Origin: Rhodobacteraceae bacterium CCMM004 | GTDB lineage: Bacteria; Pseudomonadota; Alphaproteobacteria; Rhodobacterales; Rhodobacteraceae | Direction: 5' to 3' | DNA length: 64,000 bases | Assembly: GCA_004005435.1 (NCBI GenBank) | Contig: RZWH01000004.1 | Coordinates: 344,756 to 408,755 of the forward strand | Shown: positions 17,870 through 26,307 of the stretch, piece after piece | How positions within the stretch are numbered: the first letter of the stretch is position 1 | How the letters are laid out: the number at the start of each line of letters is the position of its first letter | Notes under the pieces: generated by a model | What the model saw: the letters and a program-made list of their open reading frames with translations, nothing else | What the model was told of the DNA's origin: nothing | The model's database searches: none | Translations under genes and position numbers: made by a program

Positions 17870-19711
17870 ATGCTCCGCTTCTTCGAACGCATGGTCGATC
17901 CATATGCGCCGTATCCCCACACGGATACGCCGCCGCGGAGCCTGCGCGCGTTCATGTGGGACTACTCCAAGCCGTTCCGGCGCCTGTTCGCGCTGACCAG
18001 CGTGATGTCCATCGTCGTGGCCGCCATCGAGATCGGGCTGATCGCCTATCTGGGCCGGCTCATCGACCTGTTGTCCACCGGCACCCCGGCCGAGGTCTGG
18101 GACCGCCACGGGGTCGAGTTCGTGGCCGTCGCGCTGTTCCTGCTGATCGTGCGCCCGGTGGTGCAGGCGGTGGACGTGGCGCTGCTGAACAACGCGATCA
18201 TGCCGAACTATGGCACGCTCTACCGCTGGCGGGGCCACCGGCAGGTCCTGCGCCAGTCGGTGGGCTGGTTCGAGAACGACTTTGCCGGGCGCATCGCCAA
18301 CCGGGTGATGCAGACGCCGCCCGCCGCGGGCGAGGCGGTGTTCCAGATCTTCGACGCCATCACCTTTGCACTGGCCTATTTCGTCGGCGCGGCGATCCTG
18401 CTGGCCGACGCCGACCCCCGGCTGGCGATCCCGCTGGTGGTGTGGATCGGGCTCTATGGCCTGCTGGTGCGATGGACGGTGATCCGGGTCGGCCCGGCCA
18501 GCCAGGCGGCCGCGGACGCGCGCAGCGCGGTGACGGGGCGGATCGTCGACAGCTACACCAACATCCATTCGGTCAAGCTGTTCGCGCATCGGGCCATGGA
18601 AGAGGACTATGCCCGCGAGGCCATCGAGGAGTCGCGGCGCACCTTTCTGGTGGAGATGCGGATCTTCACCGCCATGGACGTGATGCTGACCGCGCTCAAC
18701 GGCCTGTTGATCGTGGGCGTCGTCGGCTGGGCGCTGGCGCTGTGGATGGGCGGCACCGCGACGGTGGGCATCGTCGCCGCCGCCACCGCCGTCGCGCTGA
18801 GGATCAGCGCCATGACGGGGTGGATCATGTGGGCGCTGTCGAGCTTCTTCCGCAACCTTGGCGTGGTCCGCGAGGGGATGGAGACGATCGCCCAGCCCAT
18901 CGACCTGACCGACACGCCGGGCGCCGAGCCGCTGCGCCTGACCGAGGGCCGGATCGAGATGCAGGACCTGCACCACCACTACGGCCGTGGGCAGGGGGGC
19001 CTGCAGGGCATCGACCTGACGGTCGAGCCGGGCGAGCGCATCGGGCTGGTCGGTCGGTCGGGCGCGGGCAAGTCGACCCTCGTCAAGCTGCTGCTGCGGT
19101 TTTACGACACCGAGGGTGGGCGCATCCTGATCGACGGTCAGGACATCCGCGACGTCACGCAGGACAGCCTGCGCCGCGAGATCGGCATGGTCAGCCAGGA
19201 CGCAACGCTGCTGCACCGCTCTGTGCGCGACAACATCCTTTACGGCCGACCGGGCGCCACCGAGGCCGAGATGGTCGAAGCCGCGCGCCGCGCCGCCGCC
19301 CACGATTTCATCCTCGATCTTGCGGACCCGCAGGGGCGCCGCGGCTACGACGCCCATGTGGGCGAGCGGGGGGTGAAGCTGTCGGGCGGTCAGCGGCAGC
19401 GTGTGGCCCTGGCGCGTGTGGTGCTGCGCGACGCGCCGATCCTGGTGCTGGACGAGGCCACCAGTGCGCTCGACAGCGAGGTCGAGGCCCAGATTCAGGC
19501 CGCGCTCTACGACGTGATGGAGGGCAAGACGGTGATCGCCATCGCCCACCGCCTGTCGACGCTCAGCCGCATGGACCGGATCGTGGTCATCGACGACGGC
19601 CGCATTGTCGAACAGGGCAGCCACCATAGGTTGCTCGACATGGGCGGTCTCTACGCCCGCTTCTGGGCCCGGCAATCCGGCGGGTTCATTCAAACCCGGG
19701 ACGCCAGTTGA
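17870..19711 (+). CDS. ABC exporter half-transporter 1 (MsbA/lipid-multidrug type)
   Basis: 613 residues: six membrane segments (about residues 35-330) fused to an ATPase domain (about 350-600). Walker A GRSGAGKST, Q-loop MVSQDATLLHRSV, signature LSGGQRQRVALARV, Walker B ILVLDEATSALDSE and the H-loop AIAHRLSTL are all intact, so it can hydrolyse ATP. The N-terminus FFERMVDPYAPYPHTDTPPRSL is typical of a roseobacter subfamily of exporters with unknown cargo. I chose MLRFFER; in-frame ATGs 9 and 12 codons upstream are possible. It overlaps the second exporter gene by one base (TGATG), so the two probably form a heterodimer. Confidence 0.85.
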   Translation: MLRFFERMVDPYAPYPHTDTPPRSLRAFMWDYSKPFRRLFALTSVMSIVVAAIEIGLIAYLGRLIDLLSTGTPAEVWDRHGVEFVAVALFLLIVRPVVQAVDVALLNNAIMPNYGTLYRWRGHRQVLRQSVGWFENDFAGRIANRVMQTPPAAGEAVFQIFDAITFALAYFVGAAILLADADPRLAIPLVVWIGLYGLLVRWTVIRVGPASQAAADARSAVTGRIVDSYTNIHSVKLFAHRAMEEDYAREAIEESRRTFLVEMRIFTAMDVMLTALNGLLIVGVVGWALALWMGGTATVGIVAAATAVALRISAMTGWIMWALSSFFRNLGVVREGMETIAQPIDLTDTPGAEPLRLTEGRIEMQDLHHHYGRGQGGLQGIDLTVEPGERIGLVGRSGAGKSTLVKLLLRFYDTEGGRILIDGQDIRDVTQDSLRREIGMVSQDATLLHRSVRDNILYGRPGATEAEMVEAARRAAAHDFILDLADPQGRRGYDAHVGERGVKLSGGQRQRVALARVVLRDAPILVLDEATSALDSEVEAQIQAALYDVMEGKTVIAIAHRLSTLSRMDRIVVIDDGRIVEQGSHHRLLDMGGLYARFWARQSGGFIQTRDAS

Positions 19712-21555
19712 TGTTTCGCCGCCTCGCCGACCTGATCGACGCCTTCCGCCCGGCCGAGGGACCGCCGCCGCGCACGCTGGGCGCGTTCATGCGCTGGGCT
19801 CTGGCGGGCGCGGGGCCATGGCTGGCGGTCGCCGCGGCGTTCTCGGCCGTCGCCGGCGCGGCCGAGGTGGTGACCGCGCTGCTCCTCGGGGCGGTGATCG
19901 ATGCGGCGCTCGCCGCCGGTCCCGACGCGGTGTTCGGTGCCAACCTGTGGATGTTCGTCGGTGTTGCGGCGTTCTTTATGATCGTGCGGCCGGTGCTGTT
20001 CGGTCTGTCCGCGGCGTCGAACGGCATCGTCGTGGCGCCGAACGTGAACCCCCTGGTGCTGAGCCGGCTGCACCGCTGGACGCTCGGCCAGGCGGTGACG
20101 TTCTTCGACGACGACTTCGCGGGACGCATCGCGCAAAAGCAGATGCAGACCAGCCGCGCCATCACCGACGTCGCGGTCGAGGTGATCAATGTGGTGTTCT
20201 TTGCGCTCGCCACGCTGATCGGCGCGGCGCTGATGCTGACCACGATCAACGGCTGGGTGGCGCTGGGACTGACCGTGTGGCTGGCCGCCTATCTTGCGCT
20301 GATCCGCTGGTTCATGCCGCGGGTGCGCAAGCGCGCGATGGCGCGGGCCGCGTCGCGGGCGATGGTGTCGGGCCAGGTGGTCGACACGATCACCAACATC
20401 AAGACGGTCAAGCTGTTCGCCCACGACCGCCACGAGGACGCCGCGGCGCTGGGCGCCATCGCGCGGTTCCGCGAGCGGGTGGTCGATTTCGGCATCCTGT
20501 CGGCCGGGTTCCGGTTTAGCCTCATGTCGCTGGCGGGGATCCTGCCGGTCCTCCTGGTGGGCGCGACGCTGTGGCTCTGGTCCCAGGGGATCGCCTCGGC
20601 CGGGGACATCGCGGCGGCCGGCGCGATTTCGATCCGCATCGCCCAGATGACCGGCTGGGTCAGCTTCACCCTTATGGCGATCTACGCCAACGTGGGCGAG
20701 ATCGAGGATGGGATGGCGACCCTGACGCCTGCGCATACGCTGACCGACACGGCCACAGCGATGCCGCTGCGCGATGCCGGTGCGATCCGGTTCGAGAACG
20801 TGAGCTTTGCCTACGGGCGGCAGACCGGCGGCGTGGACGGCATCGACCTGACCGTCGAACGGGGCGAAAAGCTGGGGATCGTCGGGGCGTCGGGGGCGGG
20901 CAAGTCGACGCTGGTGGCCCTTCTCCTGCGGCTCTACGACGCCGAGTCGGGGCGGATCACCATCGGCGGACAGGACATCCGCGAGGTGACGCAAGAGAGC
21001 CTGAGGCGTCAGATAGGCATGGTCACGCAGGAAACCGCGATGTTCAATCGGTCGGCGCGCGACAATATCCTCTACGGCCGCCCCGACGCGGGCGAGGACG
21101 AGATGTTCGCCGCCGCCGAACGGGCCGAGGCGCATGAGTTCATCGGCGACCTGCGCGACTTCAAGGGCCGCGAGGGCTATGACGCCCATCTGGGCGAGCG
21201 TGGGGTCAAGCTTTCGGGCGGGCAGAGGCAGCGGATCGCGCTGGCGCGCGCCTTCCTCAAGGACGCGCCGATCCTGGTGCTGGACGAAGCGACCAGCGCG
21301 CTCGACAGCGAGGTCGAGGCGTCGATCCAGGCGGCCTTGGAGCGGGCCATGGCGGGCAAGACCGTGCTGGCCATCGCCCACCGTCTGAGCACCATCGCGC
21401 GGATGGACCGGATCGTCGTGCTGCACCAGGGCCGCGTCGCCGAAGAGGGGACGCATGAGACCCTGCTGGCCCAGAACGGCCTCTACGCCCGCTACTGGCG
21501 GCGGCAGTCGGGCGGGTTTCTGGACTTCCACGACGCGCACGATGCGGCGGAATAG
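19711..21555 (+). CDS. ABC exporter half-transporter 2
   Basis: 614 residues with the same layout as its upstream neighbour: an N-terminal membrane domain of six segments and a C-terminal ATPase with Walker A GASGAGKST, signature LSGGQRQRIALARA, Walker B VLDEATSALDSE and H-loop AIAHRLSTI. Both nucleotide-binding sites look canonical, unlike many heterodimeric exporters in which one is degenerate. The pair may therefore work as a heterodimer or as two homodimers. Substrate unknown. The ATG uses the last base of the preceding stop. The kdsB-family gene starts 15 bases downstream, so the transporters may belong to the envelope-lipid or glycan pathway (inference). Confidence 0.85.
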   Translation: MFRRLADLIDAFRPAEGPPPRTLGAFMRWALAGAGPWLAVAAAFSAVAGAAEVVTALLLGAVIDAALAAGPDAVFGANLWMFVGVAAFFMIVRPVLFGLSAASNGIVVAPNVNPLVLSRLHRWTLGQAVTFFDDDFAGRIAQKQMQTSRAITDVAVEVINVVFFALATLIGAALMLTTINGWVALGLTVWLAAYLALIRWFMPRVRKRAMARAASRAMVSGQVVDTITNIKTVKLFAHDRHEDAAALGAIARFRERVVDFGILSAGFRFSLMSLAGILPVLLVGATLWLWSQGIASAGDIAAAGAISIRIAQMTGWVSFTLMAIYANVGEIEDGMATLTPAHTLTDTATAMPLRDAGAIRFENVSFAYGRQTGGVDGIDLTVERGEKLGIVGASGAGKSTLVALLLRLYDAESGRITIGGQDIREVTQESLRRQIGMVTQETAMFNRSARDNILYGRPDAGEDEMFAAAERAEAHEFIGDLRDFKGREGYDAHLGERGVKLSGGQRQRIALARAFLKDAPILVLDEATSALDSEVEASIQAALERAMAGKTVLAIAHRLSTIARMDRIVVLHQGRVAEEGTHETLLAQNGLYARYWRRQSGGFLDFHDAHDAAE

Positions 21556-21570
21556 CGGGGCGCGGGGGCG

Positions 21571-22356
21571 ATGACCGTCGCGATCCTGATCCCCGCGCGC
21601 TATGCCTCCAGTCGGTTTCCGGGCAAACCCCTCGTGCCGCTGGCCGGGGCGGACGGCGGAGAAAAGAGCCTGATCCGCCGGACCTGGGAGGCCGGGTGCC
21701 GCGTCGAGGGTGCCGCGGCGGTGCACATCCTGACCGACGACGACCGGATCGCGGCCCACGCCCAAGGGTTCGGCGCCAGCGTCCTGATGACGTCCGAGCG
21801 GCCCCGCAACGGCACTGAACGCTGTGCCGAGGCGCTGGACCAGCTCGATCCGATGCCCGATCTGGTGGTCAACCTGCAAGGCGATTCGCCCCTGACCCCG
21901 CCGTGGTTCATCGAGGCGCTGATCGACGCGATGGCCGAGGATCGGACGGCGGCGATGGCCACCCCGGTCCTGCCCTGCGACGGCGAGACTCTGGAGAACT
22001 TTCGCGTCGACCGCCGCGACGGGCGGTTGGGTAGCACCGTCGCCGTCACCCGTCCCGACGGCACGGCGGCGGACTTTACCAAACGGGCATTGCCGGACCT
22101 CACCGGCGGCGGCGGCGGCTATTGGCATCATGTTGGCGTCTATGCCTACCGCCCCGACGCCCTGCGCCTTTACCGGAGCTGGGACGAGGGCGTGCTCGAG
22201 CGTCGCGAGGGTCTGGAGCAATTGCGGTTCCTGGAAAACGGGGCCGAGGTCCGCTGCGTCCCGGTGGAGGCGCGGGGCCATGCCTTTTGGGAGGTGAACA
22301 ACCCCGTCGACGTCGAGCGGGTCGAGCGTCTGCTGGCCCGCGACGGCATTCTCTGA
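21571..22356 (+). CDS. kdsB: KdsB-family 3-deoxy-manno-octulosonate cytidylyltransferase
   Basis: Activates Kdo with CTP to CMP-Kdo, needed for LPS core and for Kdo-linked capsules. The protein has 261 residues. IPARYASSRFPGKPLVPL is the family nucleotide-binding start; ILTDDDRIAAHAQGFGA, NGTERCAEAL and VVNLQGDSPLTPPW follow, then YWHHVGVYAYRPDAL and LEQLRFLENGAEVRCV. The canonical QGDEP is QGDSP here: the metal-binding Asp is kept but the next Glu is Ser. The protein may be a paralogue rather than the main LPS enzyme. Co-directional with the exporters upstream and the methyltransferase downstream (7 bases). Confidence 0.75.
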   Translation: MTVAILIPARYASSRFPGKPLVPLAGADGGEKSLIRRTWEAGCRVEGAAAVHILTDDDRIAAHAQGFGASVLMTSERPRNGTERCAEALDQLDPMPDLVVNLQGDSPLTPPWFIEALIDAMAEDRTAAMATPVLPCDGETLENFRVDRRDGRLGSTVAVTRPDGTAADFTKRALPDLTGGGGGYWHHVGVYAYRPDALRLYRSWDEGVLERREGLEQLRFLENGAEVRCVPVEARGHAFWEVNNPVDVERVERLLARDGIL

Positions 22357-22363
22357 GGCGCCG

Positions 22364-23593
22364 ATGCGGGTGACGGTGGAGCGGCTGGGCCATCTGGGCG
22401 ACGGCATTGCGCCGGGGCCCGTCCTGGTGCCGCGCGCCCTACCGGGGGAGGTGGCGGAGGGCGCTGTCGAGGGCGGGCGCATGGCCGCGCCGCGGATCGT
22501 GACGCCGTCACCCGCACGAGTCGCCGCCCCGTGTCCCCACTACGGCGCCTGCGGGGGCTGTGCGCTGATGCACGCCGACGACGCCTTCGTCGCGGGATGG
22601 AAGGTCGACGTGGTGCGCCGCGCGCTGTCGTCCCAGGGTCTGCCCGCGCCGGTCGCCGGGATCGCCACGTCTCCGCCGCTCAGCCGCCGCCGCGCCACCC
22701 TGGGCGCCCGGCGGACCAAAGCAGGCACGCTCGTGGGCTTTCACGCGCGCGCGTCGGATACGCTGACCGAGATCCCAGGCTGCCGGTTGTTGGTGCCCGC
22801 GATCCGCGACGCCCGCCCGCTCTACGACGCCCTGACCCGGGCGGGCGGGTCGCGCAAGGGGCGGTTGGAGATCGCGGTGACGGCCGGAGAGGCGGGGCTC
22901 GATGTGGCCGTCGCGGGGGGCAAGCCGCTGGACCCCGCGCTGCGCGTTACGCTGACCGGCATCGCCGAGACGTGGGACGTGGCGCGGCTGAGCTGGGACG
23001 GCGACACTGTTGTAACGCGCCGCTCGCCGCTGCAACCGGCCGGGTCAGCCCGCGTGGTCCCGCCGCCTGGCGCGTTCCTCCAGGCGACTGCGCACGGGCA
23101 GGCGGCCCTGACGGCGGCGGTGGGCGCGGCGGTGGCGGGCGCGGGGCGGATCGTCGATCTGTTCGCCGGATGCGGCACCTTTGCGCTGCCGCTCGCCCGC
23201 ACGGCCGAACTCCACGCCGTCGAGGGCGAGGCGGAGATGCTGTCGGCGCTCGACGCTGCCTGGCGCCGGACGCCCGGCCTGAGGCGGCTGACCACCGAGG
23301 CGCGCGACCTGTTCCGCCGGCCACTGACCGCGGACGAGTTCGCCATATTCGACGCCGCGGTCATCGACCCGCCCCGCGCCGGGGCCGAGGCGCAGACCGC
23401 CGCGCTGGCCGCCGGCGGGCCGCCGCGCATCGCCGCGGTGTCGTGCAACCCCGTGACCTTTGCCCGCGACGCGCGGCTCCTCTGCGACGGCGGCTATCGG
23501 CTGGACCGGGTGCTGGTGGTGGATCAGTTCCGCTGGTCGCCCCATGTGGAGGTTGCCGCGACGTTCCTGCGCGGCCATATCCCCCCGGACTGA
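22364..23593 (+). CDS. TrmA/RlmD-family RNA 5-methyluridine methyltransferase
   Basis: 409 residues. The N-terminal part is a short TRAM-like region. The 4Fe-4S ligands are CPHYGACGGC (Cys57, Cys63, Cys66) plus a later Cys140. The SAM-binding motif is RIVDLFAGCGTFALPLA. Catalytic region: VIDPPRAGA and VSCNPVTFARDA, where the Cys before Asn is the nucleophile. The family methylates uridine C5 in 23S rRNA (RlmC/RlmD) or tRNA; I cannot assign the site from sequence alone. Compact compared with E. coli RlmD (433 residues). Follows kdsB by 7 bases and lies 23 bases before the sodium channel gene. Confidence 0.87.
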   Translation: MRVTVERLGHLGDGIAPGPVLVPRALPGEVAEGAVEGGRMAAPRIVTPSPARVAAPCPHYGACGGCALMHADDAFVAGWKVDVVRRALSSQGLPAPVAGIATSPPLSRRRATLGARRTKAGTLVGFHARASDTLTEIPGCRLLVPAIRDARPLYDALTRAGGSRKGRLEIAVTAGEAGLDVAVAGGKPLDPALRVTLTGIAETWDVARLSWDGDTVVTRRSPLQPAGSARVVPPPGAFLQATAHGQAALTAAVGAAVAGAGRIVDLFAGCGTFALPLARTAELHAVEGEAEMLSALDAAWRRTPGLRRLTTEARDLFRRPLTADEFAIFDAAVIDPPRAGAEAQTAALAAGGPPRIAAVSCNPVTFARDARLLCDGGYRLDRVLVVDQFRWSPHVEVAATFLRGHIPPD

Positions 23594-23616
23594 CCCCAAT
23601 CCGAGGACCCGACGCC

Positions 23617-24444
23617 GTGACCTTCCGAAATCGCCTCGCCGCGTGGCTGGACCGTCCGTTCGTGCGCAACTTCATCCTCGCGGTCATCCTGTTCAATGCC
23701 GTGGTCCTGGGGTTGGAGACGTCGGACGTGGCGATGGCCCGCGCCGGGGCGCTGATCCTGGCGCTCGACCGGATATGCCTGACGATCTTCGTGGTCGAGC
23801 TGGTGTTGAAGCTCGTCGCCCACGGCGGGCGGTTCTTCCGCAACGGGTGGAATATCTTCGACTTCGTCATCGTCGGCATCGCGCTTGTGCCGACCGGCCA
23901 GGGGCTGAGCGTGCTCAGGGCGCTGCGCATCCTGCGGGTGCTGCGCGTGATCTCGGTCGCGCCACGGCTCCGGCGCGTGGTCGAGGGCCTGGTCAACGCC
24001 CTGCCCGGCATGGCGTCGGTGTTTCTGTTGATGGCGCTGATCTTTTACATCGGGGCAGTGATGGCGACCAAGCTGTTTTCCAACAGCTTTCCCGACTGGT
24101 TCGGGGATCTGGGCCGCTCGGCCTACTCGCTGTTCCAGATCATGACGCTGGAGTCCTGGTCCATGGGGATCGTGCGCCCGGTGATGGAGGTCTATCCCTA
24201 TGCCTGGGCGTTCTTCGTCCCGTTCATCATGGTCACGACCTTCGCAGTGGTGAACCTGTTGGTCGGTCTTATCGTCAACTCGATGCAGGACGCCCATTCC
24301 GCCGAAGACGCCGAGCGGACCGACCTCTACCGCGACGAGGTGCTGGCACGGCTCGAAGCGATCGAGGCGCATCTCCACGCCCGCGATAACGACCCCGTGA
24401 CCGGGGAACGGCGCCCCGTTCCCAGCGCGCGCAATATACCCTAG
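23617..24444 (+). CDS. Bacterial voltage-gated sodium channel (NaChBac/NavAb type)
   Basis: 275 residues, a single six-segment channel subunit that forms tetramers in the inner membrane. S1 starts near residue 18. S2 holds Glu61 in FVVELVLKL, and S3 holds Asn79 and Asp82. The S4 sensor has Arg101, Arg104, Arg107 and Arg110 at every third position. The pore filter TLESWSM (177-183) is the sodium-selective sequence known from NaChBac and NavAb. S6 spans about 198-224. A charged helical C-terminus (about 225-258) could be the coiled-coil bundle. The GTG start follows CCGAGGACCC. Such channels affect motility and pH or salt responses in other bacteria. Confidence 0.92.
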   Translation: MTFRNRLAAWLDRPFVRNFILAVILFNAVVLGLETSDVAMARAGALILALDRICLTIFVVELVLKLVAHGGRFFRNGWNIFDFVIVGIALVPTGQGLSVLRALRILRVLRVISVAPRLRRVVEGLVNALPGMASVFLLMALIFYIGAVMATKLFSNSFPDWFGDLGRSAYSLFQIMTLESWSMGIVRPVMEVYPYAWAFFVPFIMVTTFAVVNLLVGLIVNSMQDAHSAEDAERTDLYRDEVLARLEAIEAHLHARDNDPVTGERRPVPSARNIP

Positions 24445-24481
24445 GCTCTGGCGCGAGCAGTTGACCGACAGGACCCCCGCG

Positions 24482-24976
24482 ATGATTTTCCGCGCTCTCA
24501 TGCTGTGCGTGCTGGCCATCGGCCTCGGCGCATGCTCGACCAAGTTCCGCACCTATAACGGGCCCGAGGTCACGCGCGTGGTGATCCTCAAGGGCGCGCG
24601 CGAGATGCTCTTGCTGCATCACGGCCAGGTGCTGGAGCGCTACGACATCGGTTTGGGTTTCGCCCCCGAGGGCGACAAGAAGGTCGAGGGCGACGGCAAA
24701 ACGCCCGAGGGCGACTATTATATCGACCGGCGCAACCCCGACAGCCGGTTCCACCTGTCGCTGGGCATCTCCTATCCCAACGCCTACGACATCGCCGAGG
24801 CCGAGGCGCTGGGGATGCCGCCGGGGGGCGACATCTTTATCCACGGGCGCGGACCGCTCTACAAACGCGGCAATCCACAGGATTGGACCTGGGGCTGCAT
24901 CGCGGTGAAGGACCGCGAGATGGAGTGGATCTATGCCATGGTCAAGGACGGCACGCCCGTCTCGATCCGGCCCTGA
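24482..24976 (+). CDS. YkuD-domain L,D-transpeptidase, lipoprotein
   Basis: 164 residues. A lipoprotein signal is clear: hydrophobic run ALMLCVLAIGLG then lipobox LGAC with Cys18, so the mature protein is membrane-anchored facing the periplasm. The YkuD catalytic signature is present: His121 in IFIHGRG and Cys139 in DWTWGCIAV. KTPEGDYYIDRRN also matches the family. These enzymes make 3-3 peptidoglycan cross-links or attach proteins to peptidoglycan. This short ErfK/YafK-like type may instead be an amidase-like variant, since YafK (DpaA) removes Lpp from peptidoglycan. Starts 37 bases after the sodium channel gene. Confidence 0.85.
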   Translation: MIFRALMLCVLAIGLGACSTKFRTYNGPEVTRVVILKGAREMLLLHHGQVLERYDIGLGFAPEGDKKVEGDGKTPEGDYYIDRRNPDSRFHLSLGISYPNAYDIAEAEALGMPPGGDIFIHGRGPLYKRGNPQDWTWGCIAVKDREMEWIYAMVKDGTPVSIRP

Positions 24977-25006
24977 CTCAGGGGGCGCGGCGCGGACGGC
25001 GCGCCG

Positions 25007-26281
25007 TCAGACGATCCCGCCGCCCGCACCGCTGACCGCCGGACGTTCGGCGGCGACGCGGGCGCGGTAGCCTGCCGCGCGCACCGTCGCGACCGGATCG
25101 ATGGCGCCGCCCGCCTCCATCCGCGCCATGGCCAGGATCGGCTCCACATCGGTGCGGAACGCCGCCTTGAGCGTCTGCGCGGCCATCAACGCGTCGTTCG
25201 CCCCCTGAAATCCCTCGAGCGCGGCGCGGTCCACCAGCAGCGCCTGGGCATAGGCGCGCCGCACCTCTCCGGCCGAGGTCATCAGGCTCTCGATGGGGTC
25301 GGTGACGTTGTGCGACTGGTCTAGCATATGCGCCGGGGAGAAGTCGCCGCGTCCCTCGGCCGCCACCAGCTCGTCGAACACCAGAAACAGGCGAAACGGG
25401 TCGATGGCGCCGGTGTCGAGGTCGTCGTCGCCGTATTTGCTGTCATTGAAGTGGAAGCCGCCGAGTTTGCCCGCCTGGATCAGCCTGGCGACGATCATCT
25501 CGATATTCGCGTTCGGCGCGTGGTGGCCGAGATCGACCAGGCAATAGGCCCGCTCTCCCAGCGCCTGGGCGATCATCAGGTTGGTGCCCCAGTCCTGCAC
25601 CACCGTGGAGTAGAACGCGGGCTCGTACATCTTGTGTTCGGTGTAGAGCCGCCAGTCCTCGGGCAGCGCGCCATAGATGCGGGCGGTGGAGTCCAGGTAA
25701 CGCTCGAACTGGGCGGTCATGTCGGTCTGGCCGGGAAAGTTCGCGCCGTCCCCGATCCAGATGGTCAGGGCGGTCGAGCCGATGCCGCGACCGATTTCGA
25801 TGCACTCCAGATTGTGCTCGACAGCCTGGGCGCGCACCGCGGGATCGGTGTGGGACAGCGAGCCGAACTTGTAGCTCAGCGCCTGGCCCGGGTGATCCTG
25901 GAAGGTGTTGGAGTTCATCGCGTCGAAGGACAACCCCACCGCCTCGGCCTTGCCGCGCAGGTCGGCCGCGGGGGCGGTGTCCCAAGGGATGTGCAGCGAG
26001 ACCCGCGGCGTGGCGCGAGTGAGCTGGTGGATCACGCCGCAGTCGTCGAGTTTGTCGAACACGTGCCGCGGCTCGCCCAGCCCCGGAAAACGGGCGAACC
26101 GGGTGCCGCCGGTGCCGACGCCCCAGGACGGGATCGCGACGCCCAATTCGGCGACCCGCGCCTTGACCGCGTCGATGTCGATGCCGCGGCGGTCCAGATG
26201 CGCCCCTAGCGCGTCGTAGTCGGCGCGCAGCGCGGCCTCTCTCGCAGCGTTTTCGGCCGCGATCACGGATGCGTCGATCAT
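25007..26281 (-). CDS. rhaI: L-rhamnose isomerase (RhaI type)
   Basis: Converts L-rhamnose to L-rhamnulose. 424 residues of the TIM-barrel RhaI type described from Pseudomonas and Rhizobium, not the E. coli RhaA type. Recognisable parts include AIPSWGVGTGGTRFARFPG, SFDAMNSNTFQ, LTIWIGDGANFPGQTD, the metal-site region LYTEHKMYEPAFYSTV, VDLGHHAPNANIEMIVARL and GGFHFNDSKYGDDDLD. GGAG lies 8 bases before the ATG. It is the second gene of the minus-strand unit after rhaD (26 bases apart). All other rhamnose genes follow on the opposite strand. Confidence 0.95.
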   Translation of the reverse strand: MIDASVIAAENAAREAALRADYDALGAHLDRRGIDIDAVKARVAELGVAIPSWGVGTGGTRFARFPGLGEPRHVFDKLDDCGVIHQLTRATPRVSLHIPWDTAPAADLRGKAEAVGLSFDAMNSNTFQDHPGQALSYKFGSLSHTDPAVRAQAVEHNLECIEIGRGIGSTALTIWIGDGANFPGQTDMTAQFERYLDSTARIYGALPEDWRLYTEHKMYEPAFYSTVVQDWGTNLMIAQALGERAYCLVDLGHHAPNANIEMIVARLIQAGKLGGFHFNDSKYGDDDLDTGAIDPFRLFLVFDELVAAEGRGDFSPAHMLDQSHNVTDPIESLMTSAGEVRRAYAQALLVDRAALEGFQGANDALMAAQTLKAAFRTDVEPILAMARMEAGGAIDPVATVRAAGYRARVAAERPAVSGAGGGIV

Positions 26282-26307
26282 CTCGCTCCTCCCTCGGCGG
26301 CCGCGGC

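Noticed and set aside
17870..21555. MsbA lipid A flippase as a firm assignment for the exporter pair
   Set aside because: Two tandem half-transporters and their N-terminal sequences do not match a single homodimeric MsbA well enough; the substrate is left open.
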